64,000 bases of DNA from the NCBI GenBank assembly GCA_016720825.1, contig JADKJV010000005.1:1-64000 (forward strand), written 5' to 3'. This DNA is from Chitinophagaceae bacterium (lineage in GTDB: Bacteria > Bacteroidota > Bacteroidia > Chitinophagales > Chitinophagaceae). A program made the position numbers and the translations under genes. The notes beneath the pieces were generated by a model that was not told the origin of the DNA, searched no databases, and saw only the letters and a list, made by a program, of their open reading frames with translations. This document shows positions 54,939-64,000 of this stretch, piece by piece. How positions within the stretch are numbered: position 1 is the stretch's first letter; each line of letters starts with the position of its first letter.

Positions 54939-56768
54939 ATGAAGACGCTTGTAAAATACATGAAACCGTATAAATGGCTGATGGCACTTGTGCTGACACT
55001 GGCCGCCATTAATATTGGTTTCTCACTCGTGGATCCGATCATTTTCGGTAAACTGATCAAACTCGCTGGTCATCACCAAATCCTGCAAAAAGCGGATGGT
55101 GAAGGCATGAGCATGCACCAGTTCATGTACACAAAAGTAGTGGTACAGGAAACATCCTCAAAATCTGTTGTTATATATGGAGTGGTTTGGCTGCTGATTG
55201 CCTCTATCTCAGTAGCCATGATCAGCCGGATCGCCAAAGCCTTCCAGGATTATTTCCTGAACCTGATCACCCAGAAATTCGGCGCCACGGTATTCACCCA
55301 GGGCCTCCAACACGCGATGAAACTTCCCTACCAGGAATTTGAAGACGCCCGCAGCGGGGAAACACTCAGTGTATTGCAGAAAGTGAGGATCGATACAGAA
55401 AAATTTGTCGCGGCCTTTATTAATATACTGTTCCCTGTTATTGTCGGTATTTTCTTTGTTGCCGTTTATGCAACCACCATCAGCTGGAGCCTGCCGCTGG
55501 TATATTTTGGCGGGATCTTTTTGCTGACAGTCATTTCAAATGTGCTGAGCAAGAAAGTAAAAACCATCCAGAAGAAAATTGTTTCCCAAACAACTTCCCT
55601 GGCCGGCGCCACTACCGAATCACTGCGCAATATTGAACTGGTAAAAAGCCTTGGCCTCACCCAGCAGGAGGTAAGCCGTTTGAACAAAAACACATTTAAA
55701 ATCCTGGGACTTGAGCTGACTAAAGTAAAACGGATACGCAGTATCAGTTTTGTACAGGGTACATTCGTAAATACACTCCGCCAGGTCATCCTGTTCCTGC
55801 TGATGCTGTTTATATACCGGGGCCAGATGGATTTCAGCCAGCTGGTAACCATGCAGATTTTCTCCTTCTTTGTATTCGGACCATTGCAGGAGATTGGCAA
55901 CATCATCCTCTCCTACCGCGAAGCCCAGGCATCGCTGGAGAATTTTGCCAACCTGATGAAAAAATCACCGGAAGCACAGCCAGCCAGTCCCAAACACCTG
56001 GGAACAATACAGACCCTCGAGTTTGATCACGTGGCATTTAAACACCAGACGGTGTCCCACAAAGCCATCAACGATATCAGTTTCTCTGTACAAAAAGGGG
56101 AAACCATTGCATTCGTCGGACCATCCGGTTCCGGCAAAACCACACTGATGAAACTGCTGGTGGGTCTGTACCGTCCGCTCGAAGGAAAAATCCTTTACAA
56201 TGGTATTGATGAAAACAGCATTGACTTTGAAGACCTGCGCAACCAGATCGGGTTTGTAACACAGGATACGCAATTATTCTCCGGCACTATCCGCGAGAAC
56301 CTGGTGTTTGTAAATCCTGAAGCCAATGAAGCAGAACTGAGGGATGTACTGACCAAAGCAGCCTGTGATAATTTATTATCCCGCGCAGAAAAAGGTCTCG
56401 AAACCATGATCGGGGAAGGCGGATTGAAATTATCGGGTGGTGAAAAACAACGCTTATCCATTGCCCGTGCATTGTTGCGCCAGCCCAAATTGTTATTGTT
56501 TGATGAAGCTACGTCTGCGCTGGATTCAATCACGGAAGAAGAAATCACTGATACCATCCGTTCAATTTCCACCGCCGGAAACCAGATCACCATCCTGATC
56601 GCGCACCGGTTGTCAACCATCATGCATGCCGACCGCATCTATGTACTGGAAAAAGGCGATGTGGTGGAAACCGGAAACCACGAAACCCTGCTCGCTGAAA
56701 AAGGGCTGTACTACGCCATGTGGCGCCAACAGATCGGCGAACGCAAAAATAAATTCACCGTCAGTTAA
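54939..56768 (+). CDS. ABC exporter, fused membrane and ATPase domains (MsbA-like)
   Basis: The 609-aa product has an N-terminal six-helix membrane domain (about residues 10-320) and a C-terminal ATPase: Walker A GPSGSGKTTLMKLL, signature LSGGEKQRLSIARALL, Walker B LLLFDEATSALD and H-loop IAHRLST. The membrane domain has a large first loop with HQILQKADGEGMSMHQF, longer than in MsbA. Likely substrates are lipids or drugs; the preceding glycosyltransferase might hint at lipopolysaccharide, but this is an inference. The rhodanese gene follows 4 bp after. Confidence 0.9.
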   Translation: MKTLVKYMKPYKWLMALVLTLAAINIGFSLVDPIIFGKLIKLAGHHQILQKADGEGMSMHQFMYTKVVVQETSSKSVVIYGVVWLLIASISVAMISRIAKAFQDYFLNLITQKFGATVFTQGLQHAMKLPYQEFEDARSGETLSVLQKVRIDTEKFVAAFINILFPVIVGIFFVAVYATTISWSLPLVYFGGIFLLTVISNVLSKKVKTIQKKIVSQTTSLAGATTESLRNIELVKSLGLTQQEVSRLNKNTFKILGLELTKVKRIRSISFVQGTFVNTLRQVILFLLMLFIYRGQMDFSQLVTMQIFSFFVFGPLQEIGNIILSYREAQASLENFANLMKKSPEAQPASPKHLGTIQTLEFDHVAFKHQTVSHKAINDISFSVQKGETIAFVGPSGSGKTTLMKLLVGLYRPLEGKILYNGIDENSIDFEDLRNQIGFVTQDTQLFSGTIRENLVFVNPEANEAELRDVLTKAACDNLLSRAEKGLETMIGEGGLKLSGGEKQRLSIARALLRQPKLLLFDEATSALDSITEEEITDTIRSISTAGNQITILIAHRLSTIMHADRIYVLEKGDVVETGNHETLLAEKGLYYAMWRQQIGERKNKFTVS

Positions 56769-56772
56769 CCAT

Positions 56773-57084
56773 ATGGGATTATTTTCTTTTCTGAAAGGAG
56801 GCCCCAGCCTCAGGGAACTATTGCAAAAAGGCGCTGTCATCATTGATGTACGCACACCCAATGAATTTGACCGCGGCCGTTTACCCGAAGCCATCAACAT
56901 TCCGGTTGACCGCATTGCCACGGATGCCAAACGGATACTGGTAATCAAAAGACCCGTGATCTTTTGCTGTAATTCCGGCGACCGCAGCGCACAGGCTGTT
57001 GCTACCATCAAAAAAATGGGCAAGAAAGATGTATACAACGGTGGCGACTGGGAAAAACTTTACCTGATTTACAAAAGCATCTGA
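56773..57084 (+). CDS. Single-domain rhodanese
   Basis: The 103-aa product has VIIDVRTPNEFDRGRLPEAINIP and the catalytic loop CNSGDRSA with Cys preceded by FC (CCNSGDRS). It has the length of a sulfur carrier rhodanese such as GlpE. The start at 56773 (MGLFSFLKG), 4 bp after the ABC exporter stop, indicates co-transcription. It transfers sulfane sulfur to acceptors; the physiological target is unknown. Confidence 0.88.
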   Translation: MGLFSFLKGGPSLRELLQKGAVIIDVRTPNEFDRGRLPEAINIPVDRIATDAKRILVIKRPVIFCCNSGDRSAQAVATIKKMGKKDVYNGGDWEKLYLIYKSI

Positions 57085-57090
57085 GTTTCA

Positions 57091-57528
57091 TCAGGGGCCC
57101 ACACTGACTTTTACCGTTTTGGTTGTCATATTCAGTCCATGATCTTCAAACGCAACTGAAACAGTGTATGTGCCGGCAGTGGCCGTGTTTACCAGATAAG
57201 AAAGATTATAATTATACAACAGCAATCCATGGATATCGTATGCCTGGTCTTTCAACACCGCGCCATTTGCATCACTGGTGACTTTGATATGCCCGCGGTA
57301 CAAACCCTGAGTGTCTGTTATTTTACCGGTAACTACAATGGAATTCCCGCTCAGGAATAATTCACCGGCAACCGGTGAATTAATTTCCACAACTGGGGCA
57401 GTAACATCATTGTAATTAATTTCATGCGGATCATTGTTCCCGTTCCCGCCAGAACCAGATTTGGAACAGGCAGGCAACAAGAAAGCCAGCAGGCAGAAAT
57501 ATATTATTTGTCTGGTTACACCCGGCAT
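57091..57528 (-). CDS. Lipoprotein with Ig-like (DUF4625-type) domain
   Basis: The 145-aa product has a lipobox LPAC in the signal (IIYFCLLAFLLPAC), a Gly/Asn-rich linker (SGSGGNGNND) and an Ig-like domain (VVEINSPVAGELFLSGNSIVVTGKITDTQGL, YTVSVAFEDHGLNMTTKTV). The domain pattern is like DUF4625. The function is unknown. It is convergent with the rhodanese and 9 bp from the next minus gene. Confidence 0.68.
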   Translation of the reverse strand: MPGVTRQIIYFCLLAFLLPACSKSGSGGNGNNDPHEINYNDVTAPVVEINSPVAGELFLSGNSIVVTGKITDTQGLYRGHIKVTSDANGAVLKDQAYDIHGLLLYNYNLSYLVNTATAGTYTVSVAFEDHGLNMTTKTVKVSVGP

Positions 57529-57537
57529 CCTGTAAAT

Positions 57538-57990
57538 CTAAGGTTCTTTTTGCTTTTCAGGAGGGGAAATCATTTCATTGATGATACCCGAACTTTCCAG
57601 TTCTTCCATATCACTCAGCTCCAGTTCCAGTGCATGGGTACTGATAAAAATCTCTGCGAGTGAAAATAATAATGAAGCCAGCAAACTGAGCAGGCTGCTA
57701 CCGAAAATAAATCCGGCAACCTCCATCCAGTCACGGTAAATCGCATACATACTAATCACACAACAGAGGAAACTGAGCACCGCCAATGCCTGCATCAGGC
57801 GGATTTGCCGGATACGGCGGCGCAGGTTATAAATCTGGTGCAGGATCACTTTACTTTTTTTCCCGCTAACATACTCATCATGCAGTTTCCGGATCAGGCT
57901 GGCCAGCGCCAGGAAACGGTTGGTATACGCCAGTAACAATAAAGTAATGGCCGGGAATAATAAGGCCGGGGTGTTGATGGATAGTTCCAT
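57538..57990 (-). CDS. DUF2721 membrane protein
   Basis: The 150-aa product has three TM segments (residues about 8-28, 68-88, 95-118) with the cytoplasmic helical region YNLRRRIRQIRLMQALAVLSFLCCV and a Glu-rich C-terminal tail. The pattern fits DUF2721. Function unknown. It is upstream of the lipoprotein in the same direction. Confidence 0.75.
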   Translation of the reverse strand: MELSINTPALLFPAITLLLLAYTNRFLALASLIRKLHDEYVSGKKSKVILHQIYNLRRRIRQIRLMQALAVLSFLCCVISMYAIYRDWMEVAGFIFGSSLLSLLASLLFSLAEIFISTHALELELSDMEELESSGIINEMISPPEKQKEP

Positions 57991-58017
57991 AACACAAAAC
58001 TACAAAACACAGAGCCA

Positions 58018-60409
58018 TTAATGCTGTTTAAACGAAAGCGGGATATTCAACTTCACATTAAATGCCCTGCCCATGTTAAACACACCTGTCCTGCCACTCA
58101 CCAAATTCTCAGCCGTATACTTCAACCGGCTCAGGTGATTCTGGTAAGCTTTATCGGTCAGGTTGTTCACACCTACATACAAATTAAACAGTGTTTGCTT
58201 ATGATGCATGAATGAAGCCCCGGCCCCGGCGTGGATGATGGTATAACCAGGCGTGGCTGTTTCTGTATTATATCCCGTAAACGGCTTCGACTGGCTGAAT
58301 GTGTTTTCAAATTCCAGTTTCATAAAAAACATTGCTGAGCTTTTTCCCTTTCTGTGCCAGTTCCACTTTAATATCACTGATCAGTCTTGGCGCCGGGATC
58401 AATGGCAGGTTGCGGCTGCCATCCTTGGATGCAGCCATCACACCCCTCACCCAGGAAAAACTATTCTCCAGGTGCAGCCAGTCGAGCGGGTGCGGGTGGA
58501 TATCGAGGTTAGCTTCCACGCCATACAATTTTGCATTTTGCTGGTCGAACCGGAAAGCGAAAAACTCATCCGGTCCGTTTACAATCATCGAATCACCGCC
58601 GTTGACGGATGCCAGTTTGCGGTAATAGATAAAATTCTTCAGGGAGTTATAAAACACCGACACATTTACTGATACGTGTTCAGTCGCAGCTTCAATCCCT
58701 GCATCTGCCTGCAAGCTGGTTTCAGACACCAGGTTTTGATTTCCGTACTCATACCGGTTGGTGCCTTCATGGGCCCCATTGCTTGCCAGTTCAGGAATAC
58801 TCGGTGCACGGAATCCCCTGGCCAGGTTGAATTTCAGGGTAAGCGATTTGTTCACTTCAAAACTCAATCCCGCACTGCCGGAGATATTTGAAAAATCACG
58901 GGTGAATGGCTGAAAGCGGATGGTACTGCCTTCCACCAGTTCTTTCGATTGCAGATGGCGGTTATCAAACCGAATACCGCCACTGTAAGTGATGCGGTCT
59001 GCTTTTTTCTGTGTGTAGATAAATGCACCGATGTCAAACAAATCATACTCAGGGATCAGGACTTCCGTTCCCTTATTCAGGCTGGCCTGCTGCATCCCGT
59101 TCACACCAATTGTAGTCTTCCAGTCTTTTTTCTCATCGAGGTGATACTGCAGGTTATAATTAAATGTGCCCAGGTCAAACCATAAGTTTTTTTCTTCCGG
59201 CTGCAGTACATTGCCGAATTCCTGGCGCTGGTTACGCTGGTAACCCAGGGCCATGGTCAGCCTGTTATGGCCTAACCGGAAACTGTTATCGGTAACAAAT
59301 TTATTATGTTGTATGCGCTGCATCGGGAGAAAGGGATCCGTGGTTTTAAAATCTGCCTTTGTAGCAAGCACCGTTTCTACCACACCCCCATTGTTTATTT
59401 GTTTCAGGAATTCCCCGGTAGCATCATCGCGTTCCCCCTCCACTAATCCGAGACGCTGGTCAAAACGCGTAAAATAAAAATGGGTAAAGCCCCAGTTTTT
59501 ATTGAACCCGCCAAACATACCAAAATCTTTTTCATTGTATTTGGAATTGAAAACGTATCCGTCATACCTGTTTTTATAATCGCCAGCTGCTTTTAATGAA
59601 CCATTCAATCCCCACACAAACCCATGCTGGTTACCCCCGAGGTCTGCATGCAGGTTGCGCTGGCGGTTATTATCCATCCATCCCAGGGCTATGTTCCCGC
59701 GGGTTTGCCCTTCTGACGGAGGCAGGAATGAAATGATATTGATAACACCAGCCAATGCATCGCTGCCATACATCAAGGAAGCGGGACCTTTCAGCACTTC
59801 CACTTTACTTACATTCTGTTCATCTATTTCAATACCATGTTCATCGCCCCATTGCTGGCCTTCCTGGCGGATACCATCATTTACCACCAGCACCCGGTTA
59901 TAACCCAGTCCGCGGATAAATGGTTTGGATACTGCCGGCCCGGTTGAAACCTGTGAAAGCCCCGGTGTTTTGGCAATATTATCAACGAGATTGGTTGACA
60001 TATTCCTGAACAGGTCTTCTTTTCGGATAATGGTCACTGGCACCGGAGTCCGCTTTACAGAAGTGGCACGGGAAACACCGGTTACGGTTACCGTTTCGTT
60101 TTCAATAATGGCAGCTGCCATTGAAAAGTTTTTTACCTGGTTACTTTTCAATTCAATATTCTCAATGATATTGGAATACCCGGTGTAACTGATTTCAAGG
60201 AGATATTGACCGGAGCTTAACCCGGTAAAAACAAACTCACCATTCGCATTGGTGTTAGTGCCGCGCCGTAAATCCGGAAGATAAACAGATGCCCCTACGA
60301 GTGCTTCACCTGTTTTTTGATCTGTGATTTTTCCGGAAAACCGGATACCGGATTGTGCCTGGCTGATCATAGCCAGTATAATACTGAAGAACAGAAATTT
60401 GAATTTCAT
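58018..60409 (-). CDS. TonB-dependent outer membrane receptor, frameshifted near its C-terminus
   Basis: The restored length is about 797 aa. A signal (LFFSIILAMISQAQ), carboxypeptidase-like domain (GKITDQKTGEALVGASVYLPD), plug (TPVPVTIIRKEDLFRNMSTNLVDNIAKTPGLSQ, VLKGPASLMYGSDALAGVINI) and beta-barrel are visible. The first frame ends near 58307; adding one T at the A-run 58324-58329 continues MKLEFENTFSQSKPFTGYN to a normal barrel end NVKLNIPLSFKQH. The substrate is not obvious, but the small Cys/His-rich protein encoded upstream suggests a metal or metal-chelate. Proteins like this import by TonB energy. Confidence 0.88.
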
Positions 60410-60466
60410 AATAAATGAATGCAGGGATTACCTGGGTAATAAATGGGGTTGAGCGCCTGGAAAAAA

Positions 60467-60820
60467 TCAGCAGGCAGGCGGCCCCCGGAGCGGAGAAACC
60501 CGGTGGAAAGACTGAACCGGGGAAACAGGTAATACAATCGTTGCGGGAATGCAAAAAACAGGAGAAACAACAGCAGCAGGTTCTTCAGTCAAACCAGCCG
60601 ATTGGAAAAAATCATCCATACAACCACAACCCACGGCATGCAGTTGTGCATGGCCGGTGGATTTATGAAAATCGGGATTGTCTGCGTCATCATGCAAACT
60701 GTTATGCAGCATGAGACCACCCGCAGATTTGGCAAGGCAAACCAGCAGCAAGATGAATGAACACCATTTATGTATGGGTGCGTATTTCCTCACTGAGTGC
60801 AAATCTATAAAAATTTGCAA
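60467..60820 (-). CDS. Small Cys/His-rich protein upstream of the TonB receptor
   Basis: The 117-aa product has one hydrophobic segment (KWCSFILLLVCLAKSAGGLML), then LHNSLHDDADN, FHKSTGHAQLHAVGCGCMDDFFQ and a C-terminal PVFCIPATIVLPVSPVQSF. His and Cys clusters (H-x4-H, H-x3-H, C-G-C) look like a metal-binding set, as in small proteins next to TonB receptors for metals. No family was assigned. The start at 60820 is the first ATG; a shorter start is possible. Confidence 0.45.
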   Translation of the reverse strand: MQIFIDLHSVRKYAPIHKWCSFILLLVCLAKSAGGLMLHNSLHDDADNPDFHKSTGHAQLHAVGCGCMDDFFQSAGLTEEPAAVVSPVFCIPATIVLPVSPVQSFHRVSPLRGPPAC

Positions 60821-60859
60821 CCATAGTTCAAAAAATATTTGAAGGGCCGGAATTCAGGA

Positions 60860-62446
60860 TTACCGGACTTTCAGCATCGGCTTCACCTGCTGTACGGGTC
60901 CGTTCTGGAAACGGGCATAATATACACCGGCAGGCAGGGGACCGCTGTCGAATGTGATACTATATGTACCCGGGCCATAATCCCTGTCAACAGGCGTTTT
61001 AATAACCCGGCCCAGCATATCGATAATCTGAACCAGGGTGTGTCCGCCTTTTGTGGTGAATTTTATGGTTGTTGAAGAAGTGAATGGATTGGGATAATTG
61101 CTGATCAGGTTATCACCCGACTGGTTAGGCCCGCCGGTTCCGGTTGCCCTGCACGAAGCATCATTGCAGAGGTACAGGCTCTGGAAATTCTGGAACAGGA
61201 TCGCACGCAATGTTGCTGATGGTACACAGAACCAGCTTTCAAGGATGGATGAATACACGCTCCTGAAATCATATTGCATCGGGATGTTGTCGTTCACCGT
61301 TGTGTTTACCGGTATAGCCGGGTTATTCCCGATTACGCCGCCGGTAACGCCGCCGCCGAAAACAAACATCGGTGCAGCAGCGCCGTGATCGGTACCCACA
61401 CTGGAATTTGATTTAATCCTGCGTCCGAATTCAGAAAAAGTCAAACCCACCACACGGTTCTGTACACCGAGGAACAGGCAATCATCCATAAAGGCTTTGA
61501 TTGCATCTGATACATTTTTCAGCAGGTTGGCATGTGCGCCTGTAGACGTATCAGCGGCATTTACCTGTAATGAGTGGGTATCAAAACCGCCATAACTCAC
61601 CATGTAGATTCTTGTTTTCAATCCGCCTTTAACGAGACGGGCAACAATCTTCAATTGATCAGCCAGGGAATTACTTGTGGGATAAGCGCCTTGTTGTGTT
61701 ACCAGGTTGGCGGCAGACCTGATCCGGAGTGTGTACTGGTTGGTTTGATTGGCCACGGTACGCACATAAGTCAGTTCATGTCCCATCGGCGTGTTGGGTG
61801 CCGGATCCGGTGTATTATTTAACAGGTTATAAAAACTGGTAGGGTTGGTAATACTCATCCCCATGTTCATTGTGGGGCCCTGCATGGTGAGGGATGTGAT
61901 TGACCCAATTTGTATTGCCAGCGGATCAGGCATTGTGGCATTCGGGTAACCAACCGGATAGTTGGTGTATTCCGTGTTGAGATACCTGCCGGCCCAGCCT
62001 GAATTCACAATGGTATTACTGTCTGATGCACTCATCCAGATATCCGTAGCCCTGAAATGTGAAAAGTTGGGAGAAGGATAACCCACCGACTGCACGATGT
62101 TCAGTTTTCCTTCATTGAATAAAGTCTGCAAACCGGTCATAGATGGATGCAAACCTGTGTTGGGTGCATTATTCAATGCCAGGATTCTATTTTGTGCAAT
62201 AGCCACATTGCTTCTTGCATTAAAATAATCACTGTAATTGGAAATAGGAATCACCATGTTCAGTCCGTCGTTACCGCCACTGAGCTGGATGATCACCAGT
62301 ACGTGGTCGGTATCTATGGGTGGCGCCATTAACGCCTGCAACAAAGGTGAATTGGCCGGGAAGGCTTTCACTGAATAACCATCAATCATTACCGGCAGCA
62401 TTGCTGCAGCAGGCAGGGAGTTCCTCAAAAAATCTCTTCTTTTCAT
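60860..62446 (-). CDS. DUF1501 protein with Tat-like signal and T9SS type A tail
   Basis: The 528-aa product starts MKRRDFLRNSLPAAAMLPV, a twin-arginine type signal. The DUF1501 core has HVLVIIQLSGGNDGLNMVIP, NVVQSVGYPSPNFSHFRATDIWMS and FSEFGRRIKSNSSVGTDHGAAAPMFVFGG. The C-terminus (LISNYPNPFTSSTTIKF, AGVYYARFQNGPVQQVKPMLKV) is a type A sorting domain. DUF1501 and DUF1800 proteins usually occur as a pair, as here (17-bp gap). The biochemical role is unknown; a sulfatase-like fold is proposed in the literature of the family. Confidence 0.85.
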   Translation of the reverse strand: MKRRDFLRNSLPAAAMLPVMIDGYSVKAFPANSPLLQALMAPPIDTDHVLVIIQLSGGNDGLNMVIPISNYSDYFNARSNVAIAQNRILALNNAPNTGLHPSMTGLQTLFNEGKLNIVQSVGYPSPNFSHFRATDIWMSASDSNTIVNSGWAGRYLNTEYTNYPVGYPNATMPDPLAIQIGSITSLTMQGPTMNMGMSITNPTSFYNLLNNTPDPAPNTPMGHELTYVRTVANQTNQYTLRIRSAANLVTQQGAYPTSNSLADQLKIVARLVKGGLKTRIYMVSYGGFDTHSLQVNAADTSTGAHANLLKNVSDAIKAFMDDCLFLGVQNRVVGLTFSEFGRRIKSNSSVGTDHGAAAPMFVFGGGVTGGVIGNNPAIPVNTTVNDNIPMQYDFRSVYSSILESWFCVPSATLRAILFQNFQSLYLCNDASCRATGTGGPNQSGDNLISNYPNPFTSSTTIKFTTKGGHTLVQIIDMLGRVIKTPVDRDYGPGTYSITFDSGPLPAGVYYARFQNGPVQQVKPMLKVR

Positions 62447-62463
62447 GTTCCTGTTTTAATTGA

Positions 62464-64000
62464 TCATGATAATTGATACTCGGCCAGGTTCATCAGGTAC
62501 TGGTATAATGATTTCAGCCTGTTGTTTACAATATTGAAACTCGCTGTATCAAGCGGGTTGGCGATATAGGCATTCCAGGCATTGGACCAGTAATAATCCT
62601 GTGTCTGGTTACTCAGCAATATCTGTTCCTTGATGGCTTGTTTGGATGCTGCTGATAACGGAGCCCTGTAAAGAACAGACAAGGCATCATCAATCAGTGC
62701 ATTCGGATCAGCCGGATTCGGCAATGTTTGTGTAAACGTTACCGCGTTGATCACGATTTTTTTATTGTTGCGGGTGTAGCCGTTTGTAATAAATATATCC
62801 GTGAACTGGTTACGCTTGGGTAATGTGTCTGAGTTAATCCACAGTTCATGGTACTGGGGTTCCTGGTAGTAAGCCGGCCAGCCGGATACATTGGGCGGAT
62901 CACCGATATCCTGGTTCATCGAAGCTTTCCATCCACGGATATAATTCCACATGCCATATGCATCTGCATATTCGCTGACGGTATTGGGGAAGATCACCCC
63001 AAACTCACGCATACAGCTGATCACATGGTCCACCGGGCTTTTAATAATACATCCCTGGTTGAGCACATCAAAGAAATGTTCGCTCTTGAACAGCGTCTGG
63101 AGAATCAGTTTAACATCATAATTATTATTCCGGAATAAAATAGCCAGCGGTTCAATCACGTTGGTTTCCGCAGAAGCATCTATTTCATAATATACAAACC
63201 AGCGGTACAAGGAACGGCAGATGTATTTGGAAACCTCTTCCTTATTAAATATCATATTGATCAGCGCATCGGTTTCCAGGGCACCATTGGCACCCGTTTG
63301 CCCGGGAATTGAGGCATTGCCGTAGTAGGAAGAGAATTGCTTGGTAGTCGTATCATGCTTGGTACTGTCGAAGTACACTGAGAAATTCGTGTTGTTGATT
63401 CTCCAGCCTGTTAATACCTTGGCCGCGATTTTTACATCATCCTCTGTATATGTAACGGACGGGCCTTTACCCAGCGTGAACAATTCCTGCAGCTCCCGCG
63501 CATAGTTTTCATCGGGCGCCGAATTCGTATTCAGGTAACCATTCAGGTAACGGAGCATGCCCGCATCTATCGTTACGTTTTTGATGAGTGTTTTGAAATT
63601 ACCGAGACAGTTTTGTCTCAGCAGGGTGTGGTGATTATAGATCAGCTGTGAGTAGGAAATCGTATCCGTTTCAGTCCCGAAATGATCCGCCCAGAAAAGG
63701 GTGAGCTTTTCTCGTATGCTACGGTCCTGGTTAATCATCACGCCTGTCCACCATTTTTTAAATGATGAACGACGAACACTGTTGATGGTACCATCCGTTG
63801 AAAAATTATTCACCCAGGTACTGCCGGCAGGAACGTTGGGGTCTGCGGTACCCGGGCTGTAATCATTCACCGGGGGTGAAGGCATGGGTGCCGATGGCGA
63901 GAGTAATTCATCCACCGCCTGGCCCATGGTGAGCCCGGCAAAATAATTGATATCAGCCAGTTTAGAACCAAACATCGTGCGCTTCAGCAAGTGCTGCACT
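62464..64000 (-). CDS. DUF1800 family protein, 5' end outside the window
   Basis: At least 511 aa are visible, ending MNLAEYQLS. Family motifs are present: HLLKRTMFGSKLADINYF at the left, MTVDAGMLRYLNGYLNTN-type segment seen as IDAGMLRYLNGYLN, YARELQELFTLG, EDDVKIAAKVLTGW and PPNVSGWPAYYQEP. DUF1800 proteins are secreted and pair with DUF1501 proteins, the next gene at 60860. The function is unknown. The beginning of the gene lies beyond the right edge of the window. Confidence 0.88.
   Translation of the reverse strand, partial: VQHLLKRTMFGSKLADINYFAGLTMGQAVDELLSPSAPMPSPPVNDYSPGTADPNVPAGSTWVNNFSTDGTINSVRRSSFKKWWTGVMINQDRSIREKLTLFWADHFGTETDTISYSQLIYNHHTLLRQNCLGNFKTLIKNVTIDAGMLRYLNGYLNTNSAPDENYARELQELFTLGKGPSVTYTEDDVKIAAKVLTGWRINNTNFSVYFDSTKHDTTTKQFSSYYGNASIPGQTGANGALETDALINMIFNKEEVSKYICRSLYRWFVYYEIDASAETNVIEPLAILFRNNNYDVKLILQTLFKSEHFFDVLNQGCIIKSPVDHVISCMREFGVIFPNTVSEYADAYGMWNYIRGWKASMNQDIGDPPNVSGWPAYYQEPQYHELWINSDTLPKRNQFTDIFITNGYTRNNKKIVINAVTFTQTLPNPADPNALIDDALSVLYRAPLSAASKQAIKEQILLSNQTQDYYWSNAWNAYIANPLDTASFNIVNNRLKSLYQYLMNLAEYQLS

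Noticed and set aside
1..64000. tRNA, rRNA, integrase, transposase and phage genes
   Set aside because: No cloverleaf, rRNA core motif, DDE/tyrosine recombinase motif or phage structural gene was seen by eye; tools such as tRNAscan-SE were not available.

Overview
The window comes from a Bacteroidota chromosome, most likely of the Chitinophagaceae/Chitinophagales type. The evidence is the number of secreted proteins with type IX secretion (T9SS) C-terminal domains (types A and B), a porT-like gene directly after ubiE, DUF1800/DUF1501 and S74-tailed surface proteins, a SusC-style TonB receptor fold, and start regions that mostly lack strong Shine-Dalgarno sequences. No rRNA, tRNA, CRISPR array, transposase or integrase was recognised.

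Layout. 1-1319: decayed or badly sequenced PKD-type T9SS cargo gene. 1850-5205: AT-rich array of five small genes, all on the minus strand, separated by GC-rich imperfect palindromes of about 130 bp. The palindromes behave like integron attC sites: the first bases of a cassette are complementary to the left core of that same cassette's own site, with 9 of 9 matches in two cassettes. No intI is present, so this is best described as an integrase-less attC-like cassette cluster, and it is the most novel item here. 5321-23374: housekeeping and secreted genes (CoA-binding protein, metalloprotease, RNase H-like YkuK protein, EngB GTPase, UbiE, PorT-like protein, acetyltransferase, large outer-membrane barrel protein, dihydroorotase, MutS-like ATPase, lysyl-oxidase-like protein, M1 peptidase, T9SS type B protein). 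23861-28810: tripartite MacAB-TolC type efflux operon interrupted by a hypervariable heptamer/palindrome repeat. 29132-31861: three outer-membrane barrel proteins, two of them paralogues. 32072-37514: YifB/ComM ATPase, then a tight operon of kaiC, two kaiB genes, a PAS histidine kinase and a receiver protein. 37883-51444: lipoprotein, astacin-type protease, several surface proteins including two S74 (intramolecular chaperone) proteins and a protein with nine GRGD repeats. 51576-64000: polyferredoxin membrane protein, hemerythrin-domain protein, GIN-domain protein, glycosyltransferase 25, ABC exporter, rhodanese, lipoprotein, DUF2721, TonB receptor with a small Cys/His-rich partner, and a DUF1501/DUF1800 pair.

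Many otherwise well-conserved genes carry single-base shifts, several in homopolymers (for example 5392-5396, 11927-11932, 58324-58329). The near-identical S74 tails at 45.1 kb and 48.2 kb differ from each other by homopolymer length, so many of these shifts are probably assembly errors rather than real pseudogenes. Frameshifted genes are therefore listed as single genes with the shift noted.

Functional picture: a cell that exports many T9SS cargo proteins, takes up and exports small molecules through TonB and MacAB systems, may have a simplified Kai-type regulator, and carries an accessory cassette region at the left edge.
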